A stretch of DNA of 64,000 nt from Siccirubricoccus phaeus (GCF_008360935.1 NZ_SRXO01000010.1:1-64000); one strand, 5' to 3'; shown: positions 37,744 to 46,251, counted from the stretch's first letter. The notes: a model not told the origin generated them from the sequence alone. Translations and numbers: made by a program.

Positions 37744-37772
37744 TTGACATGCGCGGGCCCGCTCCGCATCAT
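37744..37772 (+). promoter_or_regulatory. Candidate sigma-70 promoter for the acyl-CoA dehydrogenase operon
   Basis: TTGACA (37744-37749), 17-base spacer, CATCAT (37767-37772). Its -35 box is seven bases from the divergent promoter's -35, so the two promoters are back to back. Confidence 0.5.
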
Positions 37773-37797
37773 CGCCGCAAGATCAGAGGAAATGCAG

Positions 37798-38964
37798 ATG
37801 GACTTCGCGCTGACCCCCGAGCAATCCGACATCCGTGAGCAGATGCAGAAGATCTGTGCGGAATTCGGCGACGAGTACTGGCTGCGCAAGGACCGCGAGG
37901 GCGCCTTTCCCGAGGAGTTCCACGCCGAGATGGCCCGCGGCGGCTGGCTCGGCATCGCCATGCCCACGGAGTATGGCGGCGGCGGCCTCGGCATCAGCGA
38001 GGCCGCGGTGATGATGGAGACCATCGCGGAATCCGGCGCCTGCATGTCCGGCGCCTCGGCCATCCACATGAACATCTTCGGCCTCAACCCGGTCGTTGTC
38101 TTCGGTACGGAGGAGCAGAAGCAGCGCGCCCTGCCGCCTCTCATCGCCGGCGACGACAAGCCTTGCTTCGCCGTGACCGAGCCCGATGTCGGCCTCAACA
38201 CCACCCAGCTCAAGACGCGCGCCGAACGTCGCGACGACCGCTACGTCGTGAGCGGCCAGAAGATGTGGATCAGCACCGCGCAGGTCGCCACCAAGATGCT
38301 GCTGCTGGCGCGCACCACGCCCCTCGACCAGGTGAAGCGCAAGACGGACGGGCTCTCGCTCTTCTACACGACGCTCGACCGCAGCAAGGTGGAGGTGCGC
38401 CTCATTCACAAGCTCGGCCGCCACGCGGTGGACTCGAACATGCTCTTCATCGACGGGCTCGAGATCCCGGTGGAGGACCGCATCGGCGAGGAGGGCAAGG
38501 GCTTCCGCTACATCCTGCACGGGATGAACCCGGAGCGCATCCTCATCGCTGCCGAGGCCGTCGGCATCGGCCGCGCCGCGCTGCGCAAGGCGACGGCCTA
38601 CGCGAAGGAGCGCCACGTCTTCGGCCGCGCGATCGGACAGAACCAGGCCATCCAGCACCCGCTCGCCAAGTGCTGGGCGCATCTGGAGGCGGCGGAGCTG
38701 AAGGTGATGAAGGCCGCCTCGCTCTACGACGCCGACCGGGAATGCGGCGCCGAGGCGAACGCCGCGAAGTACCTCGCCGCCGAGGCCGGCTTCAGCGCCG
38801 CCGAGACTGCGGTGATGACGCATGGCGGCATGGGCTACGCGCAGGAGTACCACGTGGAGCGCTACCTGCGCGAAAGCCTGATCCCGCGCATCGCGCCCGT
38901 GAGCCGCGAGATGATCCTGAGCTTCATCGCCGAGCGCGTGCTCGGCCTGCCCAAATCCTACTAG
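37798..38964 (+). CDS. Acyl-CoA dehydrogenase-family flavoprotein
   Basis: A 388-residue FAD-dependent acyl-CoA dehydrogenase. N-terminal helical domain MDFALTPEQSDIREQMQKICAEF, beta domain with CFAVTEPDVGLNTTQLKTRAER and GQKMWISTAQVATKM, and C-terminal helices with YAKERHVFGRAIGQNQAIQHPLAKCWA. The end reads MTHGGMGYAQEYHVERYLRES then LIPRIAPVSREMILSF; where classical members have a G-T-x-E motif with the catalytic Glu, that motif is not evident. The base may sit elsewhere, as in isovaleryl-CoA dehydrogenase types, or the chemistry may differ. The second ATG (37798) fits the AGAGGA ribosome site better than 37792. The substrate is probably a branched or dicarboxylic acyl-CoA, by context. Confidence 0.88.
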   Translation: MDFALTPEQSDIREQMQKICAEFGDEYWLRKDREGAFPEEFHAEMARGGWLGIAMPTEYGGGGLGISEAAVMMETIAESGACMSGASAIHMNIFGLNPVVVFGTEEQKQRALPPLIAGDDKPCFAVTEPDVGLNTTQLKTRAERRDDRYVVSGQKMWISTAQVATKMLLLARTTPLDQVKRKTDGLSLFYTTLDRSKVEVRLIHKLGRHAVDSNMLFIDGLEIPVEDRIGEEGKGFRYILHGMNPERILIAAEAVGIGRAALRKATAYAKERHVFGRAIGQNQAIQHPLAKCWAHLEAAELKVMKAASLYDADRECGAEANAAKYLAAEAGFSAAETAVMTHGGMGYAQEYHVERYLRESLIPRIAPVSREMILSFIAERVLGLPKSY

Positions 38965-38965
38965 C

Positions 38966-40270
38966 ATGAGCGCCAGGATGGCCGGCCATTCGGGGATTGT
39001 TTCCGCGCCGCGGCGGCTCGATCCCGCCGCGCCCGATCTTTCCGGGCTGATCCATCCGGGCGACCATATCCTCTGGGGCCAGGTGACGGGCGAGCCGCCA
39101 ACGCTGGTGGAGGCGCTGGTGGACCAGCGCGCCGCGCTCGGCCCTGTCTCGGTCTTCCTTGGCACCGGTCTCGGCCGCGCGCTGCGGCCGGAGCATGCGG
39201 ACCATATCCGTATGTCCGGCCTCGGCGGGCTCGGCACGGCGCGCGCGCTGGCCTCCGCCGGCGCGCTGGAGGTGCTGCCCGTGCATGGCGGCCAGGTCGG
39301 GTGGCTCATCGCCGAGGGCCGCATCCGCTGCGACGTGGTGCTGCTGATGGCCAGCCCCGCGGGGCCCGAGGGCACGCACAGCCTCGGCTGCACCGTGGAC
39401 TACATGGACACGGCCATCGCCGCCGCGCGCACCGTGATCGCGGAGGTGAGCCCGCGCGTGCCCTTCACCTTCGGCCACGAGGCCATCCCCGCCTCGCGCC
39501 TCGACGCGGTGCTGGAGACCGACCGCGCGCCCTTCGGTGCGCGTCCCCCGAAGATCGGCGCCGCGGGCCGCGCCATCGCCACGCATGTCGCGGAGCTCAT
39601 CGCGGATGGCAGCACGATCCAGACCGGGCTCGGCGAGCTGCCGGAGGCGATCCTGGAAGGGCTAGGCGGGCATCGCGACCTCGGCCTCCATTCGGGCATC
39701 CTCGGCGACGCGGCCCGGACGCTGATCGAGCGTGGCGTGCTGACCAACGCTCGCAAGCCGATCGACACCGGCATCAGCGTCACCACCACCGTCGTCGGCA
39801 GCGAGGCGCTCTACGCCTTCGTGCATCGTAACCCCGGCGTGCTAGTGCGTCCCTCGGGCTACACTCACGCCGATGCGGTGCTGGCGCAGATTCCGCGCCT
39901 CGTTGCCATCAACTCGGCGGTGGAGGTGGACCTCACCGGGCAGGTGAATGCCGAACAGGCGGGGCGCGCCATTGTCGGCGGCATCGGTGGCCAGGCGGAT
40001 TTCGCGCGCGCCGCCTCCCGCTCGCCGGGCGGTTGCTCGATCATCGCGTTGCCTGCCACCGCGTCGAACGGGGCGAGCCGCATCGTGGCAAGGCTCTCGG
40101 GGCCGGTGACGACGCCGCGCGCCGATGTGGACGTGGTGGTGACGGAGCATGGCGCCGCCGACCTGCGCGGCTGCACGCTGGGCGAGCGCCGGCGCCGGCT
40201 CGTCGCCATCGCCGCTCCGGAAGCGCGCGAGGCGCTGGAGCGCGCCACAAGGGAGGAGGAGACGGGCTGA
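38966..40270 (+). CDS. Acetyl-CoA hydrolase/transferase family CoA-transferase (Cat1/4-hydroxybutyrate type)
   Basis: A 434-residue family I-like CoA-transferase. Two halves are visible: an N-terminal acceptor part with HPGDHILWGQVTGEPPTLVEALVD, and a C-terminal part with FGARPPKIGAAGRAIATHVAELIADG then TIQTGLGELPEAIL. The catalytic glutamate is Glu320 in AINSAVEVDLTGQVNAE. PRADVDVVVTEHGAADLRG closes the fold. The family includes 4-hydroxybutyrate CoA-transferase and Yersinia RipA (itaconate CoA-transferase). It begins one base after the dehydrogenase stop and overlaps the next gene by TGATG. With MaoC and CitE across the divergent promoter, an itaconate-type activation role is plausible. Confidence 0.85.
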   Translation: MSARMAGHSGIVSAPRRLDPAAPDLSGLIHPGDHILWGQVTGEPPTLVEALVDQRAALGPVSVFLGTGLGRALRPEHADHIRMSGLGGLGTARALASAGALEVLPVHGGQVGWLIAEGRIRCDVVLLMASPAGPEGTHSLGCTVDYMDTAIAAARTVIAEVSPRVPFTFGHEAIPASRLDAVLETDRAPFGARPPKIGAAGRAIATHVAELIADGSTIQTGLGELPEAILEGLGGHRDLGLHSGILGDAARTLIERGVLTNARKPIDTGISVTTTVVGSEALYAFVHRNPGVLVRPSGYTHADAVLAQIPRLVAINSAVEVDLTGQVNAEQAGRAIVGGIGGQADFARAASRSPGGCSIIALPATASNGASRIVARLSGPVTTPRADVDVVVTEHGAADLRGCTLGERRRRLVAIAAPEAREALERATREEETG

Positions 40271-41514
40271 TGGATCATGCTTCGCAACTGCCGGGCCGCG
40301 GCTTCGGCGCCCTCCAGGGGCTCCGCGTGCTGGACCTGACGGCGGTGCTGATGGGCCCCTTTTGCACCCAGATCCTCGCCGACCATGGTGCCGAGGTGAT
40401 CAAGGTCGAGGGACCGGAGGGCGACACGACGCGGCAGCTCCCCGTCTCGCGCGCTCCGGGCCTGGGGGCGATGTTCTACAATCTCAACCGCGGCAAGCGC
40501 GGCATCTCGCTGGACCTCAAGCAGCCGGAAGGCCGTGCCGCGCTGCTGCGCCTCGCGGAGAGCGCGGACGTCTTCATCCACGCGATGCGCGCGGATGCCA
40601 TCGCGCGGCTCGGGCTGACCTATGCCGATCTCGCCGCGGTGAACCCGCGCCTGATCTACGCGAATGTCTACGGCTTCTCGCGCCGCGGCCCCTACGCGAA
40701 ATGGCCGGCCTATGACGACACCATCCAGGCCATGTCCGGCATGGCGGCGCTGCAGGGGCGGATGAACGGCGCGCCAGCCTATTCGGCGACGCTGGTGGCC
40801 GACAAGGTCTCTGGCCTCACCGCGCTCTACGCCGTGCTGATGGCGCTGCTGCACCGCAACCGCACCGGCGAGGGGCAGGAGATCGAGGTCGGCATGTTCG
40901 AGACGATGGTGAACTTCGTCCTCACCGACCACATCAACGGCGCGCTTTTCGACCCGCCAGAGGGCGAGCCCGTTTATCCCCGCGCCGCCTCGCCCAACCG
41001 CCGGCCGTACCGCACGAAGGACGGCTGGATCGCGGCCCTCATCTACAACGACAAGCACTGGCGCGCCTTCATCGAGCTGGCCGGCCGGCCGGACTGGGCG
41101 CGCGACCCGCGCTTCGCGACGCTGAAGGACCGCGCGCGGCATATCGACGAGGTCTACACGCATCTGGGCCGGACGCTGGAGCAGCGCACCACGACCGAAT
41201 GGCTCGCCGACTTCGCCAAGGCCGAGATCCCGGCCACGCCGGTGAACGAGACCTCCGCCCTGCTCAAGGATCCGCATCTGGAGGCGGTGGAGTTCTTCAC
41301 CCCGCAGGAGACGCCGCTCGGCACCGTGCGCTACCCCGGCATGCCCGCTTGGTTCTCCCGCACGCCGGGCCGGATCACCGGCCCCGCGCCGGCGCTCGGC
41401 CAGGACGGGCGCGCCGTGCTGGCCGAGGCCGGATTCAGCGAGGTTGAGATCGACGCGCTGGTCGCATCCGGCGCGCTCGTGCTGCCCGTCACGGAAGAGG
41501 CGCCGGCGGCATGA
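40270..41514 (+). CDS. CaiB/BaiF (class III) CoA-transferase
   Basis: A 414-residue class III CoA-transferase, an intertwined-ring dimer that moves CoA between carboxylic acids. Motifs: LQGLRVLDLTAVLMGPFCTQILADHGAEVIKVE at the N-terminus, MFYNLNRGKRGISLDLKQPEGRAALLRL, and WPAYDDTIQAMSGM, where Asp149 matches the active-site aspartate of formyl-CoA transferase. GEGQEIEVGMFETMVNFV and the small domain follow. It overlaps the upstream CoA-transferase stop and the downstream gene start (ATGA), so four genes read as one operon. The physiological donor and acceptor are not evident; a second dicarboxylate (mesaconate, citramalate) is plausible. Confidence 0.9.
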   Translation: MDHASQLPGRGFGALQGLRVLDLTAVLMGPFCTQILADHGAEVIKVEGPEGDTTRQLPVSRAPGLGAMFYNLNRGKRGISLDLKQPEGRAALLRLAESADVFIHAMRADAIARLGLTYADLAAVNPRLIYANVYGFSRRGPYAKWPAYDDTIQAMSGMAALQGRMNGAPAYSATLVADKVSGLTALYAVLMALLHRNRTGEGQEIEVGMFETMVNFVLTDHINGALFDPPEGEPVYPRAASPNRRPYRTKDGWIAALIYNDKHWRAFIELAGRPDWARDPRFATLKDRARHIDEVYTHLGRTLEQRTTTEWLADFAKAEIPATPVNETSALLKDPHLEAVEFFTPQETPLGTVRYPGMPAWFSRTPGRITGPAPALGQDGRAVLAEAGFSEVEIDALVASGALVLPVTEEAPAA

Positions 41515-42009
41515 GCGGAGGACCGCTGGCAGGGATCAAGGTGCTGGAGCTGGCCGGGATCGGCCCGGCCCCCATGTGCGCGATGCTGCTGGCCGATCTC
41601 GGCGCGACCGTGCTGCGCATCGACCGCCCCAATCCGGGGGAGAGTGGCATCGCCCGGCCGCAGAAATACAACCTCGTGCTGCGTGGACGCAAGATCCTCG
41701 CGCTCGATCTGAAGCGGCCAGGGCCGCGCGACCTGGTGCTGCGGCTCGTGGAGCAGCCGGCGGCATGAGCGAAGGACCGCTGGCAGGGATCAAGGTGCTG
41801 GAGCTGGCCGGGATCGGCCCGGCCCCCATGTGCGCGATGCTGCTGGCCGATCTCGGCGCGACCGTGCTGCGCATCGACCGCCCCAATCCGGGGGAGAGTG
41901 GCATCGCCCGGCCGCAGAAATACAACCTCGTGCTGCGTGGACGCAAGATCCTCGCGCTCGATCTGAAGCGGCCAGGGCCGCGCGACCTGGTGCTGCGGCT
42001 CGTGGAGCA
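41502..42009 (+). repeat. 254-bp tandem duplication within the CoA-transferase operon
   Basis: 41502-41755 and 41756-42009 are head-to-tail copies. By eye they differ at a single position (41518 G, 41772 A). The unit includes GCCGGCGGCATGAGCG and the first codons of the racemase-like gene. Because 254 is not a multiple of three, the first copy ends at a TGA created at the junction. Confidence 0.9.
41511..41768 (+). pseudogene. Truncated duplicate of the racemase-like CoA-transferase N-terminus
   Basis: An 85-codon frame repeats the first 82 or so residues of the next gene (GPLAGIKVLELAGIGPAPMC onward) and then stops after VEQPAA. It begins with an ATGA overlap on the upstream CoA-transferase and ends with an ATGA overlap on the full-length gene. 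It contains only the first nucleotide-binding half-fold, so no activity is expected. It still keeps translation of the full gene coupled. Residue 3 is Gly here and Glu in the full copy. Confidence 0.8.
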
Positions 42010-42913
42010 GGCGGATGCGCTCATCGAGGGCTTCCGCCCCGGCGTCATGGAGCGTCTCGGCCTCGGCCCCGAGGAGTGCCTCTCGTGCAATCCCGGCTTG
42101 GTCTATGGCCGCATGACCGGCTGGGGCCAGCAGGGGCCGCTGGCGCAGTCGGCGGGGCATGACCTCAACTACATCGCGCTGACCGGTGCGTTGGATTCCA
42201 TCGGGCGCGCCGGCCAGCCGCCCACGCCGCCGCACAACCTCCTGGGCGACTATGGGGGAGGCGCTCTCTACCTGGCCGTCGGCATCTTGTCGGCCATCAT
42301 CTCCAGGCGCGCGAGCGGGCGCGGCCAGGTTGTGGATGCCGCGATCGTGGACGGCACAGCGCATCTGATGACGAGCCTGCACGGCCTGCACGCCGCCGGT
42401 ATGCTGAGCGGCGAGCGCGGCACGAACCTGCTCGATTCCGGCGCGCCCTTCTACGATTGCTACGAATGCGCGGATGGGCGCTGGGTCTCGGTGGCGCCGA
42501 TCGAGGGGCGCTTCCACGCGGAGCTGCTGCGCCGGCTCGGCATCGATGGCGCGGATTTTCCACCTCAGTCGGATCGGGCCCGCTGGCCCGAGGCGCGGGC
42601 GTGCTTCGCCGCGATCATCCGTACCCGCACGCGTGACGAGTGGTGCGCGCTGCTGGAGGGCACCGACGCCTGCTTCGCACCCGTCCTCACGATGGAAGAG
42701 GCGACCAAGCATCCGCACATGGTCGCGCGCGGCACCTATGTCGAGGTGGGCGGCGTGGTCCAGCCCGCCCCCGCGCCGCGCTTCAGCCGCACCGTGCCGG
42801 ATGTCCCGACGCCCCCGCAAGCTTCTGATCCGGCTTCCGTGGAGGCAGCGCTGGAGGGGTGGCTCGGGGCTGACGACATCGCCGTGCTGCGCGCCTCCGG
42901 TGTGCTGGGGTGA
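41765..42913 (+). CDS. CaiB/BaiF family protein, alpha-methylacyl-CoA racemase-like
   Basis: A 382-residue class III CoA-transferase-fold protein closest in motif to alpha-methylacyl-CoA racemases. Those use a His/Asp pair: SAGHDLNYIALTGALDSIG supplies His132, and NLLGDYGGGALYLAVGIL supplies Asp162. DSGAPFYDCYECADGRWVSV is also typical of racemases. Such enzymes epimerise 2-methyl-branched acyl-CoAs. Here it could racemise a methyl-branched dicarboxyl-CoA such as methylsuccinyl- or citramalyl-CoA; that is inference. The start is in an ATGA overlap with the duplicate fragment. Last gene of the plus-strand unit. Confidence 0.85.
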   Translation: MSEGPLAGIKVLELAGIGPAPMCAMLLADLGATVLRIDRPNPGESGIARPQKYNLVLRGRKILALDLKRPGPRDLVLRLVEQADALIEGFRPGVMERLGLGPEECLSCNPGLVYGRMTGWGQQGPLAQSAGHDLNYIALTGALDSIGRAGQPPTPPHNLLGDYGGGALYLAVGILSAIISRRASGRGQVVDAAIVDGTAHLMTSLHGLHAAGMLSGERGTNLLDSGAPFYDCYECADGRWVSVAPIEGRFHAELLRRLGIDGADFPPQSDRARWPEARACFAAIIRTRTRDEWCALLEGTDACFAPVLTMEEATKHPHMVARGTYVEVGGVVQPAPAPRFSRTVPDVPTPPQASDPASVEAALEGWLGADDIAVLRASGVLG

Positions 42914-42929
42914 GGCAGGCTGCGAATAT

Positions 42930-42947
42930 CTCGGGCGGCGGCCCGAG
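42930..42947 (+). terminator. Weak stem-loop after the CoA-transferase operon
   Basis: CTCGGGC pairs with GCCCGAG around a four-base loop, 17 bases after the racemase-like stop. There is no T-run, so termination is uncertain. The rest of 42914-43182 has no supported gene. Confidence 0.3.
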
Positions 42948-43182
42948 CGTCGCCTCCGCGATGTCCGTGAGGGCTTTGTGCCATCGCCTGTCCATCCCCG
43001 CCAAGCGCTGTGCCGGACACGAGGGATGAAGGACGGCGTCAGGGCGATCGTCATTCGTCACAGCCGGTGGTCTCGGAGGGAATGCCGGCGGCACCGGCCG
43101 CATTCCGAAAGCGGGCAGTGAGAATTGCGCTCCATCGGGCGCCAAGAGCCGGTCGGCACAATGATCATAGGAGGAACGCACA

Positions 43183-44199
43183 ATGGCACTGCTTTCTCAT
43201 TGGCTGCGACGGCAAGCCAAAGTTCGAAGGATCGTCGGACCACTTATGGGGCTGGCTTTGACGGCAGCGGCTTTGAGCCCGTCACCTGTGGTGGCGCAGT
43301 ATCCCAATCAGCCCATCCGCCTCGTCACCGGCTTCGCGGCTGGGTCAGCCACCGACGTCCTTGCACGCATCCTGGCAGAGCCTCTAGCTGCCGCCCTTGG
43401 CCAACCGTTCGTCGTCGATAACCGGCCGGGAGCGATGTCGGTGATTGGGACCGAGGTGGTCGCCAGGTCTCGACCGGATGGGTACACGCTTCTACTCGGC
43501 GCAAATGCTGGACTCGCCGTCGGCCCTGCCGGGCTTGTCCGCAACGTGAGCTACGATCCGTTGCGCGATTTCGCCCCGCTAGGCCGCGTAGGCATCGTAT
43601 CCTTCGTTCTGGTGAGCGGCCGCGAAGTTCCGGCGAACACCAGCGCCGGATTAATCGAGTACGTCAGAGCCAATCAGGCAAACGTCAGTTGCGCCTCCTC
43701 CAACGCCAATGGCCGCGTCTTCTGCGAGGTGCTGAAGCGCCGCCTCGGTGTCGATCTGGTTTCCGTGTACTATGGCAGCGGCCCGCAGGCGGCGACGGAC
43801 CTGATTGCCGGCCGGGTCTCCCTGATGTTCATGGACGCCGCATCGGCGGTGGCGCGCGTCGCGACGGACCAGATCCGCGCCTATGCGGTGATTGGCGAAG
43901 CACGCAGCGCCTTTCTGCCGGACGTGCCGACGGCCACTGAAGCACGGCTACCCGATCTTCCCAACAACATCGGCTGGTGGGGGTTGTTCGGCCCAACGGG
44001 TTTGCCTGCGCCGATTGCGGACCGGCTTGCACGGGAACTGCAGGGCGTGCTGGCTCATCCCGAGGTGCGGCGGCAGATGCTCGCTGCCGGTGTGCAGCCG
44101 GCACACTTGCCCCCAGCGGAGCTCGCGGCCTTCGTTGGTCAGGACCTGCAGAGATGGCGGGCGTTGTTGGCGGATTTCAACATCTCGCCGGAAGGCTGA
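43183..44199 (+). CDS. Bug/TctC-family tripartite tricarboxylate transporter receptor
   Basis: A 338-residue Bug-family periplasmic receptor. A signal peptide with an extended basic region (RRQAKVRRIVGPLMGLALTAAALSPSPVVAQ) precedes YPNQPIRLVTGFAAGSATDVLARILAEPLAAALGQPFVVDNRPGAMSVIGTEVVARSRPDG. It differs clearly from the 36.7-kb receptor, so it is not a recent duplicate. The TAGGAGG ribosome site supports 43183. It heads a short plus-strand operon with an aldolase-like enzyme and a 2-hydroxyacid dehydrogenase. Codon choice here is visibly less GC-biased than in flanking genes, suggesting acquisition by transfer. No membrane partner is nearby. Confidence 0.9.
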   Translation: MALLSHWLRRQAKVRRIVGPLMGLALTAAALSPSPVVAQYPNQPIRLVTGFAAGSATDVLARILAEPLAAALGQPFVVDNRPGAMSVIGTEVVARSRPDGYTLLLGANAGLAVGPAGLVRNVSYDPLRDFAPLGRVGIVSFVLVSGREVPANTSAGLIEYVRANQANVSCASSNANGRVFCEVLKRRLGVDLVSVYYGSGPQAATDLIAGRVSLMFMDAASAVARVATDQIRAYAVIGEARSAFLPDVPTATEARLPDLPNNIGWWGLFGPTGLPAPIADRLARELQGVLAHPEVRRQMLAAGVQPAHLPPAELAAFVGQDLQRWRALLADFNISPEG

Positions 44200-44266
44200 G
44201 CCAGCGGCATCCGCTGGTCGGGAGGTCCATTGGAGCCTCGGTTTTCTGTTGGAAGGGAGTGAATCC

Positions 44267-45040
44267 ATGAACAAGAGCATTTCCCAAACCCTGGCAGGCG
44301 AGGTGCCTGAGGCCGAATGGAAGGCGCGCCTCGAGCTCGCGGCCTGCTATCGCCTCGTCGCGGAATTTGGCTGGTCCGACCTCGCTGCGACGCATATCTC
44401 GGTGCGAGTTCCTGGCCCTGAACACCATTTCCTGATCAATCCTTACGGCGTGCTGTTCGACGAAATCACCGCCTCTTCGCTCGTGAAGGTAGACCTGGAC
44501 GGGCAGGTGGTCGGCTCCCGATCATCGATCAATCCCGCAGGCTTCATCATTCATGGGGCCATCCATATGGCCCGGCCGGAGTTGAGTTGCGTCCTGCACA
44601 CGCACACACCGGCGGGCGCTGCGGTCGCTACGCAACGCGATGGGTTGCTGCCCATCACGCAACAGGCGCTCGTGATCTTCGACGATGTCGCCTACCATGA
44701 CTACGAGGGTGCGGCGCTCAACCTCGGGGAGCGGGAGCGGATCCTGGAGGATCTCGGGGAGAAGCGCATCCTGATCCTCCGCAATCACGGGCTTCTCACG
44801 GTCGGGCGGACGGTGGGCGAGGCCTTCGTTACGATGTACCGCATCGAGCGAGCCTGTCGGTACCAGCTCGCATTCCAGGCCGCGGGCGTGCCGGCTTATC
44901 CGCTGACCGAGGAGGTGCGCCTACGGACGGTCGAGCAGGGCCGGAAAATCTATGGCCAGGGCGGTTTCGCGCAGCCAGGCGCCGAGTGGGAGTCACTGCT
45001 GGCTCGCCTCGATCGTCGCGATCCTTCATATCGTCAATGA
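44267..45040 (+). CDS. Class II aldolase/adducin-family protein
   Basis: A 257-residue member of the zinc-dependent class II aldolase/adducin domain family (FucA, AraD, RhaD and decarboxylase relatives). Zinc-ligand histidines are in SCVLHTHTPAGAAV (H-x-H) and a later His in ILRNHGLLTVG; GFIIHGAIHMARP is the preceding family segment. Substrates are phosphorylated sugars or small hydroxy acids. With a binding protein before it and a 2-hydroxyacid dehydrogenase after it (ATGA overlap), a sugar-acid or hydroxy-acid pathway is likely. The ATG at 44267 follows GGAAGGGAG. Confidence 0.85.
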   Translation: MNKSISQTLAGEVPEAEWKARLELAACYRLVAEFGWSDLAATHISVRVPGPEHHFLINPYGVLFDEITASSLVKVDLDGQVVGSRSSINPAGFIIHGAIHMARPELSCVLHTHTPAGAAVATQRDGLLPITQQALVIFDDVAYHDYEGAALNLGERERILEDLGEKRILILRNHGLLTVGRTVGEAFVTMYRIERACRYQLAFQAAGVPAYPLTEEVRLRTVEQGRKIYGQGGFAQPGAEWESLLARLDRRDPSYRQ

Positions 45041-46062
45041 GCATGGAGGATATAGGCAGCCCGGACGTTTTGCTGTTCAACTCGCTCCTTGACGAGGCAG
45101 GGCGCGAGTTGCTCGAGCAAAGCGGCTTGGTGGTTCAATTGTGCCACGCGCATCCTGACGCGGATGTGCCTGAAGATGCGTTGGCTACTGTCCAGGCCGT
45201 AATTGTTCGGACCCCCGGCCGCGTTTGCGCGGAGACTATTTCGCGAATGCCGGCATTGCGGGTGATCGCCGCGGCGGGAACCGGCTTCGAGCACATCGAC
45301 GTGGCTGCTGCAACGCAAGCTGGAATCGCAGTCGTGAATAACGCAGCGATTGGTGCCCAGCCTGTGGCTGAGCATGTCGTGGGCATGATGCTCGACCTTC
45401 TGAAGCGGATTTCGGTCGGCGACCGATTCCTGCGCCGCAATGGCTGGACCGCTCGGGATCGGCTGATCGGGCCTGACAAGGGTACGGAACTTGGCGCCCA
45501 GACGGTGGGGATCGTTGGTCTGGGGGCGATCGGGGCGCGCGTCGCCTCAATCTGCGTGAGAGGTTTTGGCAGTAGGGTAATCGCTTTCAGCCCAACGACG
45601 CCGGAGGCTCGCTTTGCGGCCTGCGGTGCGGAACGCGTGTCGGATTTGCTGGACCTATGCCGAAGGGCGGATGTTCTGGTGCCTTTGGCGCGTTATGGCC
45701 CGGCAACGCACCATCTGATCGGAGCGGTTGAGCTCGCCGCAATGCGGCCCGGCAGCTATCTTGTGAATGCGTCTCGTGGTCAGGTGGTTGATGAGCTTGC
45801 TCTGCTACGGGCTCTGCGTGATGGCCGGTTGGCCGGGGCAGGTCTCGATGTCTTCGACCCGGAGCCGCCGAGAGATGATCATCCTCTGTTCAGCCTCGAT
45901 AATGTGGTCGTCACCCCGCACATCGCCGGCGTGACACGCGAAGCATCGCGCCGCTTGTCACTCTCGTCAGCCAATCAGATACTCCAGGTGCTCCGGTGCG
46001 AGCGGCCACCCTTCCTGCTGAATCCGGAGATCTGGCCATCTCGTCCGAGGGTGCAGGGATAG
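45037..46062 (+). CDS. D-isomer-specific 2-hydroxyacid dehydrogenase
   Basis: A 341-residue NAD(P)-dependent dehydrogenase of the D-2-hydroxyacid family (phosphoglycerate/glyoxylate/hydroxypyruvate type). The Rossmann motif is QTVGIVGLGAIGARVASI. The catalytic Arg is in LVNASRGQVVDELALLRAL, the Glu in GAGLDVFDPEPP, and the His in NVVVTPHIAGVTREA. It interconverts a 2-keto acid and a D-2-hydroxy acid. Translation is coupled to the aldolase-family gene by ATGA. GC content is visibly lower than in the rest of the window, as in the two genes before it. Confidence 0.9.
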   Translation: MSMEDIGSPDVLLFNSLLDEAGRELLEQSGLVVQLCHAHPDADVPEDALATVQAVIVRTPGRVCAETISRMPALRVIAAAGTGFEHIDVAAATQAGIAVVNNAAIGAQPVAEHVVGMMLDLLKRISVGDRFLRRNGWTARDRLIGPDKGTELGAQTVGIVGLGAIGARVASICVRGFGSRVIAFSPTTPEARFAACGAERVSDLLDLCRRADVLVPLARYGPATHHLIGAVELAAMRPGSYLVNASRGQVVDELALLRALRDGRLAGAGLDVFDPEPPRDDHPLFSLDNVVVTPHIAGVTREASRRLSLSSANQILQVLRCERPPFLLNPEIWPSRPRVQG

Positions 46063-46251
46063 ATTCATACGGTCCGGCTCAAGGTTACTCAGTTGTCTGC
46101 CGCGACTTTCTCACATCCGGCACCGCCGTTATCCGCGAGGCCGTGCTCGCCATCCGCCGCATCTATCACGCATTCAGCCGCCACCGCGCGAGCCACCGCC
46201 ACGCCGGGCGGCCCTGGCGCGAAGACGAACGAACGAAGCTAGCTGTCGCTG

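Noticed and set aside
42474-43121. Plus-strand 215-codon frame over the racemase end and spacer
   Set aside because: Out of frame with the well-supported racemase-like gene; low-complexity product.
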